Shown: piece by piece, positions 33,210-41,462 of the stretch | Layout of the letters: each line of letters opens with the position of its first letter | Numbering within the stretch: the first letter of the stretch is position 1 | Assembly: GCA_048465415.1 (NCBI GenBank) | Contig: DBFWLO010000006.1 | Span: 124,001 to 188,000, forward strand | From: Scatosoma sp048465415 | Lineage (GTDB): Bacteria; Bacillota; Clostridia; Christensenellales; Borkfalkiaceae | Direction: 5' to 3' | DNA: 64,000 nucleotides | Position numbers and translations under genes: made by a program | The notes under the pieces: model-generated | What the model was told of the DNA's origin: nothing | Databases searched by the model: none | What the model saw: the letters and a program-made list of their open reading frames with translations, nothing else

Positions 33210-33247
33210 ATCTCCCTGTTCCCGAACGTTGGGAACCGGGAGATTTT
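33210..33247 (+). terminator. Terminator of Bce-type module
   Basis: ATCTCCC pairs with GGGAGAT and an inner GTTCCC/GGGAAC helix, followed by TTTT. Confidence 0.8.
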
Positions 33248-33311
33248 CCGCAACAGGGGAAATATAGTTATTTCCGATAAAAAAACATAGCGGAATCCGT
33301 TCGTTTTTTAT

Positions 33312-33341
33312 TTGACTTAACAGCGGTTCTTATGATAAAAT
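33312..33341 (+). promoter_or_regulatory. Sigma-A promoter of hydrogenase operon
   Basis: TTGACT, 18-base spacer, TAAAAT. The leader to the first gene is about 65 bases. Confidence 0.75.
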
Positions 33342-33413
33342 ATTAACTATCGGTAAAATCAAGACGGCGGGAAACAAAAGAAGAATTTCGGCCGTTCTAC
33401 AAAGGGAGGAACT

Positions 33414-35246
33414 ATGAGCAGACTCAGTATCATCACGCAGAACAAGGCGCAGGCCACCGTGGAGGAGCTGTATAAAGATGTGGAACGCCGCATCAGCGCC
33501 AGTCCTTCGGGCCTCTGCCCCGTGGATATGGCGGCGTCGTTTTTGAAAATGTGCCACGCCCAATCCTGCGGAAAATGCGTTCCCTGCCGCATCGGCCTGG
33601 GAACGTTGGAAAAACTTCTCGACGACGTCCTCGACGGCAACGCTTCTTTGGGTACCATCGACCTCATTCAGAAGACGGCGGAAAGTATTTACTATTCCGC
33701 GGACTGCGCCATCGGTTACGAAGCGGCGAAAATGGTGCTCAAAGGCATCGAAGGCTTCCGCGACGATTTCGTGGAGCACATCGAACACGGTCGCTGCAAA
33801 TGCGCGCTCAATCAGCCCGTGCCCTGCGTCGCGCAGTGTCCCGCGGGCGTGGATATTCCCGGCTACATCTCTTTGGTGGAAGCGGGCCGCAACGCGGACG
33901 CCGTGCGACTGATCCGCAAGGACAACCCTCTGCCCGCAGTCTGCGGACTCATTTGCGAACACCCCTGCGAAGTGCGCTGCCGGCGTAGTATGATGGACGC
34001 GTCCATCAATATCCGCGGTTTAAAGCGTTTCGCCGTCGAACACGCGGGCGACGTTCCCGTGCCCCAGGCTCTGCCCGCGACGGGGAAGAAAGTCGCCGTC
34101 ATCGGCGGCGGCCCCGGCGGGATTTCCGCCGCGTACTATCTGGCGCTGATGGGACATTCCGTCACCTTATTCGAGGCGAAAAAGAAACTCGGCGGCATGC
34201 TCCGCTACGGGATCCCCAGCTACCGTCTGCCGAGAGAGATTCTCGATAAAGAAATCGCGGAACTCATGTCCGTGGGCATCGAGGTGAAAACGGAGACGCC
34301 CGTCGGGGAAAATCCGAGTATTCTCGATTTAAAGAAAGAGTATGACGCGGTATACATAGCGATCGGCGCGCAGACGGATAAGAAGATCGGCATCGAGGGC
34401 GAGGACGCGAAGGGAGTCCTTTCGGCGGTGGAAATGCTGCGCGGGATCGGAGACGACGAGATGCCCGATTTCAAGGACAAGGACATCATCGTCATCGGCG
34501 GCGGCAACGTCGCCATGGACGTGGCGCGTTCCTCGGTGCGTTTGGGCGCGAAGCGGGTGCGCATCGTCTATCGCCGCCGACAGGTGGATATGACCGCCAT
34601 GCGCGAGGAAGTGGAAGGCGCGATTCAGGAAGGCTGCGAAGTGCTGGAACTGCAATCCCCCTTACGGATAGAGCAGGACGAAAACGGCAGCGTCGCCGCG
34701 CTCTGGGTGAAACCCCAGATCATCGGCGCCTACGACCGGGGCAGGCCGAAACCCTGCAATTCCCAAAAAGCCGAAGAGCGACTCCCCTGCGATATGGTGT
34801 TGGTGGCGATCGGCCAGGGCATCGAGTCCCGTAGCTTTGAAAAGCACGGCATACCCGTCAAACGCGGCGTCATCGACGCGCTGAATTGGAGCGGTATCAA
34901 AGACATTCCCGGCGTATTCGCGGGCGGGGACTGCGTGACCGGGCCCGCGACCGTTATCCGCGCCATCGCGGCGGGAAAGGTCGCGGCGGCGAACATCGAC
35001 GAGTATCTCGGGTTCCGTCACGAGCTTAAAGTGGACGTGGAGATTCCGCCTATTCGTCTCGACGATCGCTGCGCCTGCGGACGGGTGAATATGACCGAAC
35101 GCAACGCGTCCGAACGGCGGGGCGACTTCAAACTGATGGAGTGCGGCATGAGCGAAGAGGAAGCCTTGCAGGAATCCCGCCGCTGTCTGCGCTGCGATCA
35201 TTTCGGTTACGGTATCTTTAAAGGAGGCAGAGTCGAAAAATGGTAA
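33414..35246 (+). CDS. GltD-type FAD oxidoreductase with NuoF-like Fe-S domain (hydrogenase partner)
   Basis: 610 residues in three parts. The N-terminus (about 25-125) is the C-terminal 4Fe-4S domain of NuoF without its FMN/NADH domain (CGKCVPCRIG; Cys47, 52, 55 and 98). Residues about 126-200 form the Fer4_20 twin-cluster domain (CVAQCPAGVDIPGYI ... ICEHPCEVRCRR). Then come two Rossmann folds, IGGGPGGISAA near 230 and IGGGNVAMDVARSS near 361, as in glutamate synthase small subunits, and RCLRCD at the end. It should pass electrons between NAD(P)H, its flavin and the hydrogenase encoded 7 bases in overlap downstream. Pyridine specificity and bifurcation are not shown. Confidence 0.93.
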   Translation: MSRLSIITQNKAQATVEELYKDVERRISASPSGLCPVDMAASFLKMCHAQSCGKCVPCRIGLGTLEKLLDDVLDGNASLGTIDLIQKTAESIYYSADCAIGYEAAKMVLKGIEGFRDDFVEHIEHGRCKCALNQPVPCVAQCPAGVDIPGYISLVEAGRNADAVRLIRKDNPLPAVCGLICEHPCEVRCRRSMMDASINIRGLKRFAVEHAGDVPVPQALPATGKKVAVIGGGPGGISAAYYLALMGHSVTLFEAKKKLGGMLRYGIPSYRLPREILDKEIAELMSVGIEVKTETPVGENPSILDLKKEYDAVYIAIGAQTDKKIGIEGEDAKGVLSAVEMLRGIGDDEMPDFKDKDIIVIGGGNVAMDVARSSVRLGAKRVRIVYRRRQVDMTAMREEVEGAIQEGCEVLELQSPLRIEQDENGSVAALWVKPQIIGAYDRGRPKPCNSQKAEERLPCDMVLVAIGQGIESRSFEKHGIPVKRGVIDALNWSGIKDIPGVFAGGDCVTGPATVIRAIAAGKVAAANIDEYLGFRHELKVDVEIPPIRLDDRCACGRVNMTERNASERRGDFKLMECGMSEEEALQESRRCLRCDHFGYGIFKGGRVEKW

Positions 35247-36979
35247 CACTGAAAATCAACGATATTCCCGTCGCCGTCGAAGAAGGGACGACTATTCTCA
35301 ACGCCGCGGCGCATGCGGGCGTTTCCATTCCCACGCTCTGCTTTTTAAAGGACGTCAACGAGATCGGGGCGTGCCGCGTCTGCGTGGTGGAGATCAAGGG
35401 CAAGGAAAAGCTCGTCACCGCCTGCAACAACGAAGTCAAAGAGGGCATGGAGATCTACACCAACAGTCCCAAAGTGCGCAACACGCGCAAAATCAACGTC
35501 GAACTCATTCTCTCCCAGCACGACGCGCACTGCGCCACCTGCGTGAGAAGCCGCAACTGTTCTTTACAGAATCTCGCCAACGATCTCGACATCATCGATC
35601 AGCGGTTCGAGAAGAAATTCGTCAAGACTGCCTGGCCGAAGAACTTCCCGCTCGTGCGCGACGCGAATAAGTGCATCAAGTGCATGCGGTGCGTCCAGGT
35701 ATGCGATAAGATACAGGATATGCACGTCTGGGACGTCACCAATACGGGTTCCCGCACGACGGTGGACGTTTCGCGCGGACGGAGGATCAAAGAGACGGAC
35801 TGCGCGCTCTGCGGGCAGTGCATTACCCATTGTCCCACGGGAGCGCTGCGCGAACGGGACGACACGGACAAGGTGCTCGACGCGCTCGCGGATCCCGAAA
35901 AGATTACGGTGGTGCAGATCGCGCCCGCGGTTCGCGCCGCCTGGGGAGAAAGTTTTGGCCTGCCGCGCGAGTTCGCGACGATCAAGCGTCTGGTTTCTGC
36001 TCTCCGCCGCATGGGCGTCGATTACATTTTCGACACCGATTTCTCCGCCGATCTCACGATTATGGAGGAAGGAAGCGAATTTTTGAAACGCCTGCCCGAG
36101 ATCAAAGAATCGGGACTTCCCATGTTCACTTCCTGCTGTCCGGGCTGGGTGCGGTTTATGAAATCGCAGTACCCGAAGTATGTTTCGAGACTCTCGACGG
36201 CAAAATCGCCCCAGCAGATGTTCGGAGCGATCGCCAAGAGCTACTACGCCGATCTTCTCGGCGTCGATCCGAATAAGATTTTCTGCGTTTCGGTGATGCC
36301 CTGTCTCGCCAAAAAGCACGAGTGCGCGCTCGAAAACATGAACGACGCGGGCGCGGGGCAGGACGTGGACGTGGTGCTCACCACCCGCGAAGTGGATCGG
36401 CTGATCCGTTCCGAACACATCATTCCGCAGGATCTCAAAGAAGAAGAATTCGATTCCCCGCTCGGCGTGGGCACGGGCGCGGCGGTCATCTTCGGCACCA
36501 CCGGCGGCGTGATGGAAGCGGCGCTCCGCTCCGCCTATTATCTCGTCACGGGCAAAAATCCCGATCCCGACGCTTTCTATGCCGTGCGCGGCATGGAGGG
36601 CTGGAAAGAAGCGAAATTCGACGTCGCGGGCACGGAGATATCCGTCGCCGTGGCGCACGGACTCGGCAATACGAGAAGGCTCATGGAGGCTATCGACCGC
36701 GGCGATGTGAAATACGATTTCGTCGAGATTATGGCGTGTCCCGGCGGCTGCGCGGGAGGCGGCGGTCAGCCCATTCACGAGGGACTCGAACTCGCGGCCG
36801 AACGCGGGGACAACCTGCGCAAACTGGATAAGGAAAGCGCGCTGAGATTCTCCCACGAAAATCCTTCCGTCGTCAAGTGCTATGAAAATTATCTGCAAAA
36901 GCCGATGTCTCACCGGGCGCACGAACTCTTGCACACCGACCACAAGGCTTGGTTGATGCCGGACGAGCCGCGGGAATAA
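35240..36979 (+). CDS. hydA: [FeFe] hydrogenase catalytic subunit (HydA type)
   Basis: 579 residues. The order is: 2Fe-2S domain (Cys34, 45, 48, 62), His-ligated 4Fe-4S cluster (His94, Cys98, 101, 107), two 4Fe-4S clusters (Cys145/148/151 and 155; Cys188/191/194 and 198), and the H-cluster domain with all three signatures: TSCCPGW (298-304), MPCLAKKHE (from 353) and MACPGGCAGGGGQP (from 498). The small-subunit region lies at the C-terminus. AAAGGAGGCAG precedes ATG 35240. It reversibly reduces protons in fermentation. No maturases (HydE, F, G) lie in the window. Confidence 0.97.
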   Translation: MVTLKINDIPVAVEEGTTILNAAAHAGVSIPTLCFLKDVNEIGACRVCVVEIKGKEKLVTACNNEVKEGMEIYTNSPKVRNTRKINVELILSQHDAHCATCVRSRNCSLQNLANDLDIIDQRFEKKFVKTAWPKNFPLVRDANKCIKCMRCVQVCDKIQDMHVWDVTNTGSRTTVDVSRGRRIKETDCALCGQCITHCPTGALRERDDTDKVLDALADPEKITVVQIAPAVRAAWGESFGLPREFATIKRLVSALRRMGVDYIFDTDFSADLTIMEEGSEFLKRLPEIKESGLPMFTSCCPGWVRFMKSQYPKYVSRLSTAKSPQQMFGAIAKSYYADLLGVDPNKIFCVSVMPCLAKKHECALENMNDAGAGQDVDVVLTTREVDRLIRSEHIIPQDLKEEEFDSPLGVGTGAAVIFGTTGGVMEAALRSAYYLVTGKNPDPDAFYAVRGMEGWKEAKFDVAGTEISVAVAHGLGNTRRLMEAIDRGDVKYDFVEIMACPGGCAGGGGQPIHEGLELAAERGDNLRKLDKESALRFSHENPSVVKCYENYLQKPMSHRAHELLHTDHKAWLMPDEPRE

Positions 36980-37002
36980 TTCGTTTTCTATCATGATCTT
37001 AG

Positions 37003-37032
37003 GGGATCGGACGTTTGTCCGGTCCCTTTTTT
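37003..37032 (+). terminator. Terminator of hydrogenase operon
   Basis: GGGATCGGAC pairs with GTCCGGTCCC (one G-U) around GTTT, followed by six T. Confidence 0.88.
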
Positions 37033-37079
37033 GGAAGTTAATGGGAGCGGTCGGCGCGCGGCGAAAAAAACCAAAAGGG

Positions 37080-37108
37080 TTGACAAATAAAACCCGGAAG
37101 AGTATAAT
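37080..37108 (+). promoter_or_regulatory. Consensus sigma-A promoter of Y-family polymerase gene
   Basis: TTGACA, 17-base spacer, TATAAT. Confidence 0.88.
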
Positions 37109-37113
37109 AAAAG

Positions 37114-37133
37114 AAAAACAAACGTTTGTTTTT
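37114..37133. promoter_or_regulatory. Perfect 20-base palindrome in the leader
   Basis: AAAAACAAAC/GTTTGTTTTT, centred on AACGTT, starts 6 bases after the -10 box and ends just before the ribosome site. Its position over the transcription start suits a repressor operator. The AAACGTTT core is LacI-like and does not fit the GAAC-N4-GTTC form of LexA boxes. Confidence 0.5.
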
Positions 37134-37149
37134 AAAGGAGAGAAAAGGC

Positions 37150-38415
37150 GTGCGGGAACGGGTGATTCTCTATTCCGATCTGAATAATTTTTTCGCGTCG
37201 GTGGAGACCGTTCTGCACCCGGAATTTAAGGGAAAACCGCTCATCGTCTGCGGGGATCCGAAGGAGCGGCGGGGCGTGGTGTTCGCCAAGAACGAAGAGG
37301 CGAAAAAGTATGGGATCCGCACGGCGGAGACGGTCGCGGAAGCGTTTCGCAAATGTCCGCACCTGTTGACTTCGGAGACGCATTTCGGGGAATACAAGCG
37401 CTTTTCGCGCAAGGTGCGGGCGATCTACGAGCGCTTCACCGATTGTATCGAGGAATGCAGCATCGACGAATGCGCGCTCGATATGACGGAGAGCGTGGCG
37501 CTCTTCGGAAGCGGCGAGGAGATCGCCGGACAGATACGCCGCGCGGTCAAAGAAGAGCTGGGGTTGACCGTTTCGATCGGGGTGAGTTTCAATAAAGTAT
37601 TCGCGAAACTCGCGTCCGATCTGAAAAAGCCGGACGCGGTGACGGTGATCTCGCGGGAGAATTATCGAGCCGTCGTTTTTCCTCTGCCCGTATCGAGACT
37701 TCTGTTCGTGGGTACGGCGACGGAAAACGCGCTGGCGGCGCGGGGGATCCGTACGATCGGGGAACTGGCGGCGGCGGATCCGGAGCGACTGATTTCTTGG
37801 TTCGGGAAGCGGGGCCGGCAGCTTTCCCGGTTCGCGCGCGGAGAGGACGACGAGCCGGTGAAATGCGGGCGGGGGAAAGAGGATCTCAAATCGATAGGCA
37901 ATTCGATGACGCTGCCCGCCGACGTCAGCGATCGGGAAGAGATCAAGCGTCTGTTTTTCGTGCTCGCCGAGAGCGTGACGGCGCGGCTGAGGGACGCGGA
38001 CGTGGGGAAGGCGGACACCGTCCACGTCGTCGTGAGAAACGAGCGCATGTCGGATACGACCTTTCAGAAAAAGATACCGCCCACGGCGCTTTGCGGAGAC
38101 GTGGCAAAAGCCGCGTACGAGCTCTTTTGCCGGCACTGTCCCGTAGGCACGGCGGTGCACATGCTGGGCGTCAGCGTTTCGGGGTTCGATTATCACGTCG
38201 AACAGCTGCGGCTCGACGAGCTCGCCGGAAACGCCGGCGAAAATTACGGCAAGAGCGAGCGCGCGGAGGCGGCGGTGGCGAAGATCCGGGAAAAGTACGG
38301 CTATGAAAAATTGCAACGGGGGATATTGCTCGAAGACGAGCGGCTGATGGGATTGGATATTCGCGGCAAAAAGCTGGAAAAGAAGGAAAGCGGGGACAAG
38401 GAAACGGATAAATAA
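37150..38415 (+). CDS. dinB: Y-family DNA polymerase (DNA polymerase IV-like)
   Basis: About 421 residues from GTG 37150, 9 bases after AAAGGAG. Motif I is LYSDLNNFFASVE, with the first catalytic Asp; motif III is CSIDECALDMT with the Asp-Glu pair; then VSIGVSFNKVFAKLASDLKKP. The thumb and little-finger domains follow, ending with a charged tail that may carry a weak clamp-binding segment. It copies past DNA lesions with low fidelity. The NN in SDLNNFF (usually DMDAFF/DMNAFF) marks a clostridial subgroup. Expression is probably repressed through the leader palindrome. Confidence 0.92.
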   Translation: MRERVILYSDLNNFFASVETVLHPEFKGKPLIVCGDPKERRGVVFAKNEEAKKYGIRTAETVAEAFRKCPHLLTSETHFGEYKRFSRKVRAIYERFTDCIEECSIDECALDMTESVALFGSGEEIAGQIRRAVKEELGLTVSIGVSFNKVFAKLASDLKKPDAVTVISRENYRAVVFPLPVSRLLFVGTATENALAARGIRTIGELAAADPERLISWFGKRGRQLSRFARGEDDEPVKCGRGKEDLKSIGNSMTLPADVSDREEIKRLFFVLAESVTARLRDADVGKADTVHVVVRNERMSDTTFQKKIPPTALCGDVAKAAYELFCRHCPVGTAVHMLGVSVSGFDYHVEQLRLDELAGNAGENYGKSERAEAAVAKIREKYGYEKLQRGILLEDERLMGLDIRGKKLEKKESGDKETDK

Positions 38416-38430
38416 AACAGCGGAGGAAAA

Positions 38431-38459
38431 TTGAGAGAATTGAAAAAAACGGGTATACT
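38431..38459 (+). promoter_or_regulatory. Promoter of intergenic structured RNA
   Basis: TTGAGA, 17-base spacer, TATACT. Transcription should begin near 38466 and meet a terminator at 38541-38580. Confidence 0.7.
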
Positions 38460-38465
38460 CTCCCC

Positions 38466-38580
38466 GCAAGCGGCAGATACTGTATCTATCGGCGGGGGAA
38501 AGCACCGTGTGCGTTTTTCCGCCTTTATATACAGTAAGGGGGAGCGATCGGAAAGAGATTTCCGTATTGCTCTCTTTTTT
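38466..38580 (+). ncRNA. Probable structured small RNA, unassigned
   Basis: A promoter-terminator unit of about 115 bases with no credible reading frame. The RNA folds as a long imperfect hairpin: TACTGTAT with ATACAGTA (38478-38485/38529-38536, perfect), GGCGG with CCGCC (38491-38495/38519-38523), and GCAC with GTGC (38502-38505/38509-38512). GGGGGAG (38538-38544) can pair with CTCCCC at the 5' edge or join the terminator. It resembles no RNA family recalled. It is either a trans-acting sRNA or a leader attenuating the gene at 38660. Confidence 0.5.
38541..38580 (+). terminator. Terminator of structured RNA
   Basis: GGAGCGATCGGAAA pairs with TTTCCGTATTGCTCT with a single bulge, followed by six T. 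Confidence 0.85.
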
Positions 38581-38659
38581 GTGTGCCGCGACGATCTTTC
38601 GGAAGAGAACACCATAAAAACGGGGGTATGAGACAAACGCGGCGGGCATATAATAAAGC

Positions 38660-39655
38660 ATGAAAAAAATTCGCATCGTTGAATCGGCGGTATGCTTTCT
38701 GCTCGCCGGCGCGCTGTGCGCGCTGTCCGTCCTCTACGCCGTGCCTGCGCTCCGCAGGAAAACGTCGGCCGCTTCTCCCCGCACGGGGATCGTGCGGCTG
38801 TGGAATATCGATACGTTCGAGGGCGGGAAGGGATCCCGCACCGCATTTTTGAATCGTGTCTCAGCCGCTTACGAAAAGGCGCACCCAGGCGTATATATTA
38901 TGGTTTCCTCCTACACGGCGGAAGGCGCGGCGGCGGCGTTTAAGGAGGGGAATTTTCCCGATATGCTCTCCTTCGGCGTGGGCTTTGCCGACGCCGCCGA
39001 GGAGTGCCTGAAAATCAACGGCCGGGCGTTTCCCGGCGGAACGGTAGGCGGGGAATGTCGGGCGTTGCCCTGGTGCCGGGGCGGTTACGCGCTCTTTTGT
39101 CTCGAAGACGGGTTTTCGGACGTGAGCGCGGAAAATACCGTCGTCTCTTTGGGCGGAAACAATCTTCCGCTCGCGGCTGCCGCGCTTCTGCCGCTTACCG
39201 GCAGCGTGCACAGCGAGGAATCCACCTCCGCCTACATACATTTTTTGAACGGTAAGTATAAATATCTGCTGGGCACGCAGCGCGACGTGTGTCGGTTCGC
39301 TTCGCGGCAAGTCAACGTATACAGCAGACCTGTCGCCGAGTTTTCCGATCTCTATCAGTATATCGCCGTCCTCGCCGAAGATAAGGAGAGCAGGGCGGTT
39401 TGCGACGCGTACGTGGAAAGTCTGCTGAGCCAAAAAAATCAGGAAAAACTCACGGAGATAGGCATGCTCAGCCCGCTGTACGACATCTATACCGTCGACA
39501 GTCCGCACGCCGACGAATTGGAAAAAACGAAAGTGCGCTATACGCTCAGCGTCTTTACCTCCGCCTCCGGATTAAACGAGGTGAACCAAGCCGCAAAGAG
39601 CGTTCTGGCGGGAGGAAGCGCGGAAGTTTTGAAAAATTTTCTGAAAGCGATTTGA
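38660..39655 (+). CDS. Membrane-anchored extracellular solute-binding-like protein
   Basis: 331 residues. An N-terminal anchor or signal segment (ESAVCFLLAGALCALSVLYAVPAL) is followed by a family-1 solute-binding-like domain: VRLWNIDTFEGGKGSRTAFLNRVSAAYEKAHPG (in part) is the typical 'W-x3-G-x3-R-x2-F...F/YEKxHPG' start. There is no lipobox and no ABC permease adjacent, and the domain is shorter than usual (about 400). The ATG has no ribosome site, and TATAAT lies only 4 bases before it, so the mRNA may be leaderless. Ligand unknown. Confidence 0.75.
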   Translation: MKKIRIVESAVCFLLAGALCALSVLYAVPALRRKTSAASPRTGIVRLWNIDTFEGGKGSRTAFLNRVSAAYEKAHPGVYIMVSSYTAEGAAAAFKEGNFPDMLSFGVGFADAAEECLKINGRAFPGGTVGGECRALPWCRGGYALFCLEDGFSDVSAENTVVSLGGNNLPLAAAALLPLTGSVHSEESTSAYIHFLNGKYKYLLGTQRDVCRFASRQVNVYSRPVAEFSDLYQYIAVLAEDKESRAVCDAYVESLLSQKNQEKLTEIGMLSPLYDIYTVDSPHADELEKTKVRYTLSVFTSASGLNEVNQAAKSVLAGGSAEVLKNFLKAI

Positions 39656-39660
39656 AACAC

Positions 39661-39689
39661 TTTCAAAAAACGAAAAAATATGCTAAAAT
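39661..39689 (+). promoter_or_regulatory. Promoter of murB cluster
   Basis: TTTCAA, 17-base spacer, TAAAAT. Confidence 0.65.
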
Positions 39690-39705
39690 AAAGGAGAGAA
39701 AAATT

Positions 39706-40593
39706 TTGAGCGATTGGACGCGTTTGCTCACCAAAGATTGTTCGGGTATCGAACACGAAGCTCCCTACCGTTTCGCGCCGCATTGTTCCATCGGCTGCGG
39801 CGGCGGCGCCCGGGCCGCTTTCTATCCCGCTAATCTTGCGGAACTTTTGCTGCTCGTCGATATTTTCAGGCGCGAAGAGATCGAGTTTATCGTCCTCGGC
39901 AACATGACCAACGTTTTGCCGTCCGACGGTATGTACGAGGGCGCGGTTATTTTCATGAACAAGTTGAAATCGGTCGGAATCGGCCAGACGGTATTCGCGA
40001 TGGCGGGCGTGAAGGCGAAAGCCTTTCTCGACGCCTGCGAACGCCACGGCAAAACGGGCGCGGAGTTTTTGGCGGGGATTCCCTGCACGATCGGCGGCGC
40101 CGTGTATATGAACGCGGGCGCGGCCGGGAAATACGTCGCGGACATCGTCGAAAGCGTACTCGTCTATAAAGAAGGACGGATCCGCGTTCTGCCCAAAGAG
40201 GAATGCGGTTACGCTTACAAACAGAGCGTCTTTATGAAAGGCGGCTGCGTGATTTTAGGCGCGTCTTTTGCGTTGGGCGACGCGGGCGCGGAGGAGATCG
40301 CCGAAATCCGAACGAAATATCTCGCGGCGAGAAAGCGTCTGCCGAAGGGCAAAAGCATGGGCTGCGTTTTCAAAAATCCGCCTTCCGTGCCAGCCGGAAA
40401 ACTCATCGAGGACGTCGGTTTGAAAGGACTCAAAGTCGGCGGCGCGGTCATTTCCGAAGAACACGGAAATTTCATCATCAACGAGGGGGGCGCGACTTCG
40501 TCCGACGTCCGGGCGCTCGTCAATCTCATCAAGAACGCCGTATTCGCAAAATATGCGATCGAGCTGGAAGAAGAGATCAGGTACATAGACTAA
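39706..40593 (+). CDS. murB: UDP-N-acetylenolpyruvoylglucosamine reductase MurB
   Basis: 295 residues from TTG 39706, 9 bases after AGGAG; an upstream open frame to 39400 lies antiphase in the preceding gene. FAD motifs are VLGNMTNVLPSD (G-x-G/M-S/T-N-x-L) and FLAGIPCTIGGAVYMNAGAAG. C-terminal SEEHGNFIINEGGAT carries the catalytic Glu region. The proton-donating Ser of MurB (G-S-x-F) is Cys here (MGCVFKNP). It makes UDP-N-acetylmuramic acid for peptidoglycan. The C-terminal domain is of the shorter type II class. Confidence 0.94.
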   Translation: MSDWTRLLTKDCSGIEHEAPYRFAPHCSIGCGGGARAAFYPANLAELLLLVDIFRREEIEFIVLGNMTNVLPSDGMYEGAVIFMNKLKSVGIGQTVFAMAGVKAKAFLDACERHGKTGAEFLAGIPCTIGGAVYMNAGAAGKYVADIVESVLVYKEGRIRVLPKEECGYAYKQSVFMKGGCVILGASFALGDAGAEEIAEIRTKYLAARKRLPKGKSMGCVFKNPPSVPAGKLIEDVGLKGLKVGGAVISEEHGNFIINEGGATSSDVRALVNLIKNAVFAKYAIELEEEIRYID

Positions 40594-40643
40594 GCCCGGC
40601 TCGGAGGAAGAAGGGAGATACATAGGAAAAACGAGGAGAAAAT

Positions 40644-41417
40644 ATGAATTTAACGGCGGATTATCATACGCATACTCCCTATTCCCACGGGAAAGGCACG
40701 GTGGAGGAGAACGCCGCCCGCGCCAAAGCGCTGGGGCTGAAACAGATCGGTATCACCGACCACGGATTTTCCCATCTCGCTTTCGGACTCCGGCGCCGGC
40801 AGGTGCCTTCTTTGATCGCGGACTGCCGCGCCGCGTCGAAAAAGCTCGGGATCGACGTGCTCGTCGGAATAGAGGCGAATATCCGAGGCGAGAGCGGGCT
40901 CTCCGATATGACGAAAGGCGACTACGAAAATTTCGACCTTTTCATCTGCGGCAAGCACGTTTTTATCGCTTACGAGACACTCTCCGACTGGTGGCATTAT
41001 TTCGGCGGCAATCTGACGGTGGAAAAGTTCGGCCGCAAGCCACCCGCCGCCCTCGTCGCGCGCAATACGCGGGCGTATATCAATCTCATCAAAAATAATC
41101 CCGTGGATATCATTTCTCACCTCACTTACGTTTGCCCCGCGGACGCGAAAGAGGTGGCGAAGTGCGCCGCCGATTACGGGACGTATATCGAGCTCAATTC
41201 AAAAAAGACGCATCTGACCGACGAGGAACTCGGCGCGGTCGTGGAAACGGGCGCGCGGTTCGTCGTCGATTCCGACGCGCATTCCGTGGACAGAGTCGGG
41301 GATACGAGGCTCGTCGAGGAACAGCTCGCAAGGGTGCGCGTACCGGCCGAACGGATAGACAACATCGACGGACGACTGCCCCGTTTTCGATTTGCGGAGT
41401 TCAAAAAACATCTCTGA
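40644..41417 (+). CDS. PHP-domain phosphoesterase
   Basis: 257 residues. Metal-binding motifs are DYHTHTPYSHGKG, ITDHGF, GIEANI, ISHLTY and DSDAHSVDRVG, which is the complete set of a trinuclear PHP metallo-phosphoesterase, as in YcdX and histidinol phosphatase. The substrate is unknown; no his genes are near. AGGAG precedes ATG 40644. In many Clostridia a PHP gene stands between murB and whiA; rapZ and yvcK, which often join them, are absent here. Confidence 0.9.
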   Translation: MNLTADYHTHTPYSHGKGTVEENAARAKALGLKQIGITDHGFSHLAFGLRRRQVPSLIADCRAASKKLGIDVLVGIEANIRGESGLSDMTKGDYENFDLFICGKHVFIAYETLSDWWHYFGGNLTVEKFGRKPPAALVARNTRAYINLIKNNPVDIISHLTYVCPADAKEVAKCAADYGTYIELNSKKTHLTDEELGAVVETGARFVVDSDAHSVDRVGDTRLVEEQLARVRVPAERIDNIDGRLPRFRFAEFKKHL

Positions 41418-41462
41418 GAAGAAACGCGGGAAGGGCGCAGAGCGGCGGAAGAAAGGACAAAA

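Noticed and set aside
37114..37133. LexA box for the Y-family polymerase
   Set aside because: The palindrome lacks GAAC-N4-GTTC spacing of Firmicutes LexA sites.
38431..38631. 66-codon frame starting TTG after GGAGG
   Set aside because: The TTG coincides with a -35 box and the frame runs through a strong terminator.
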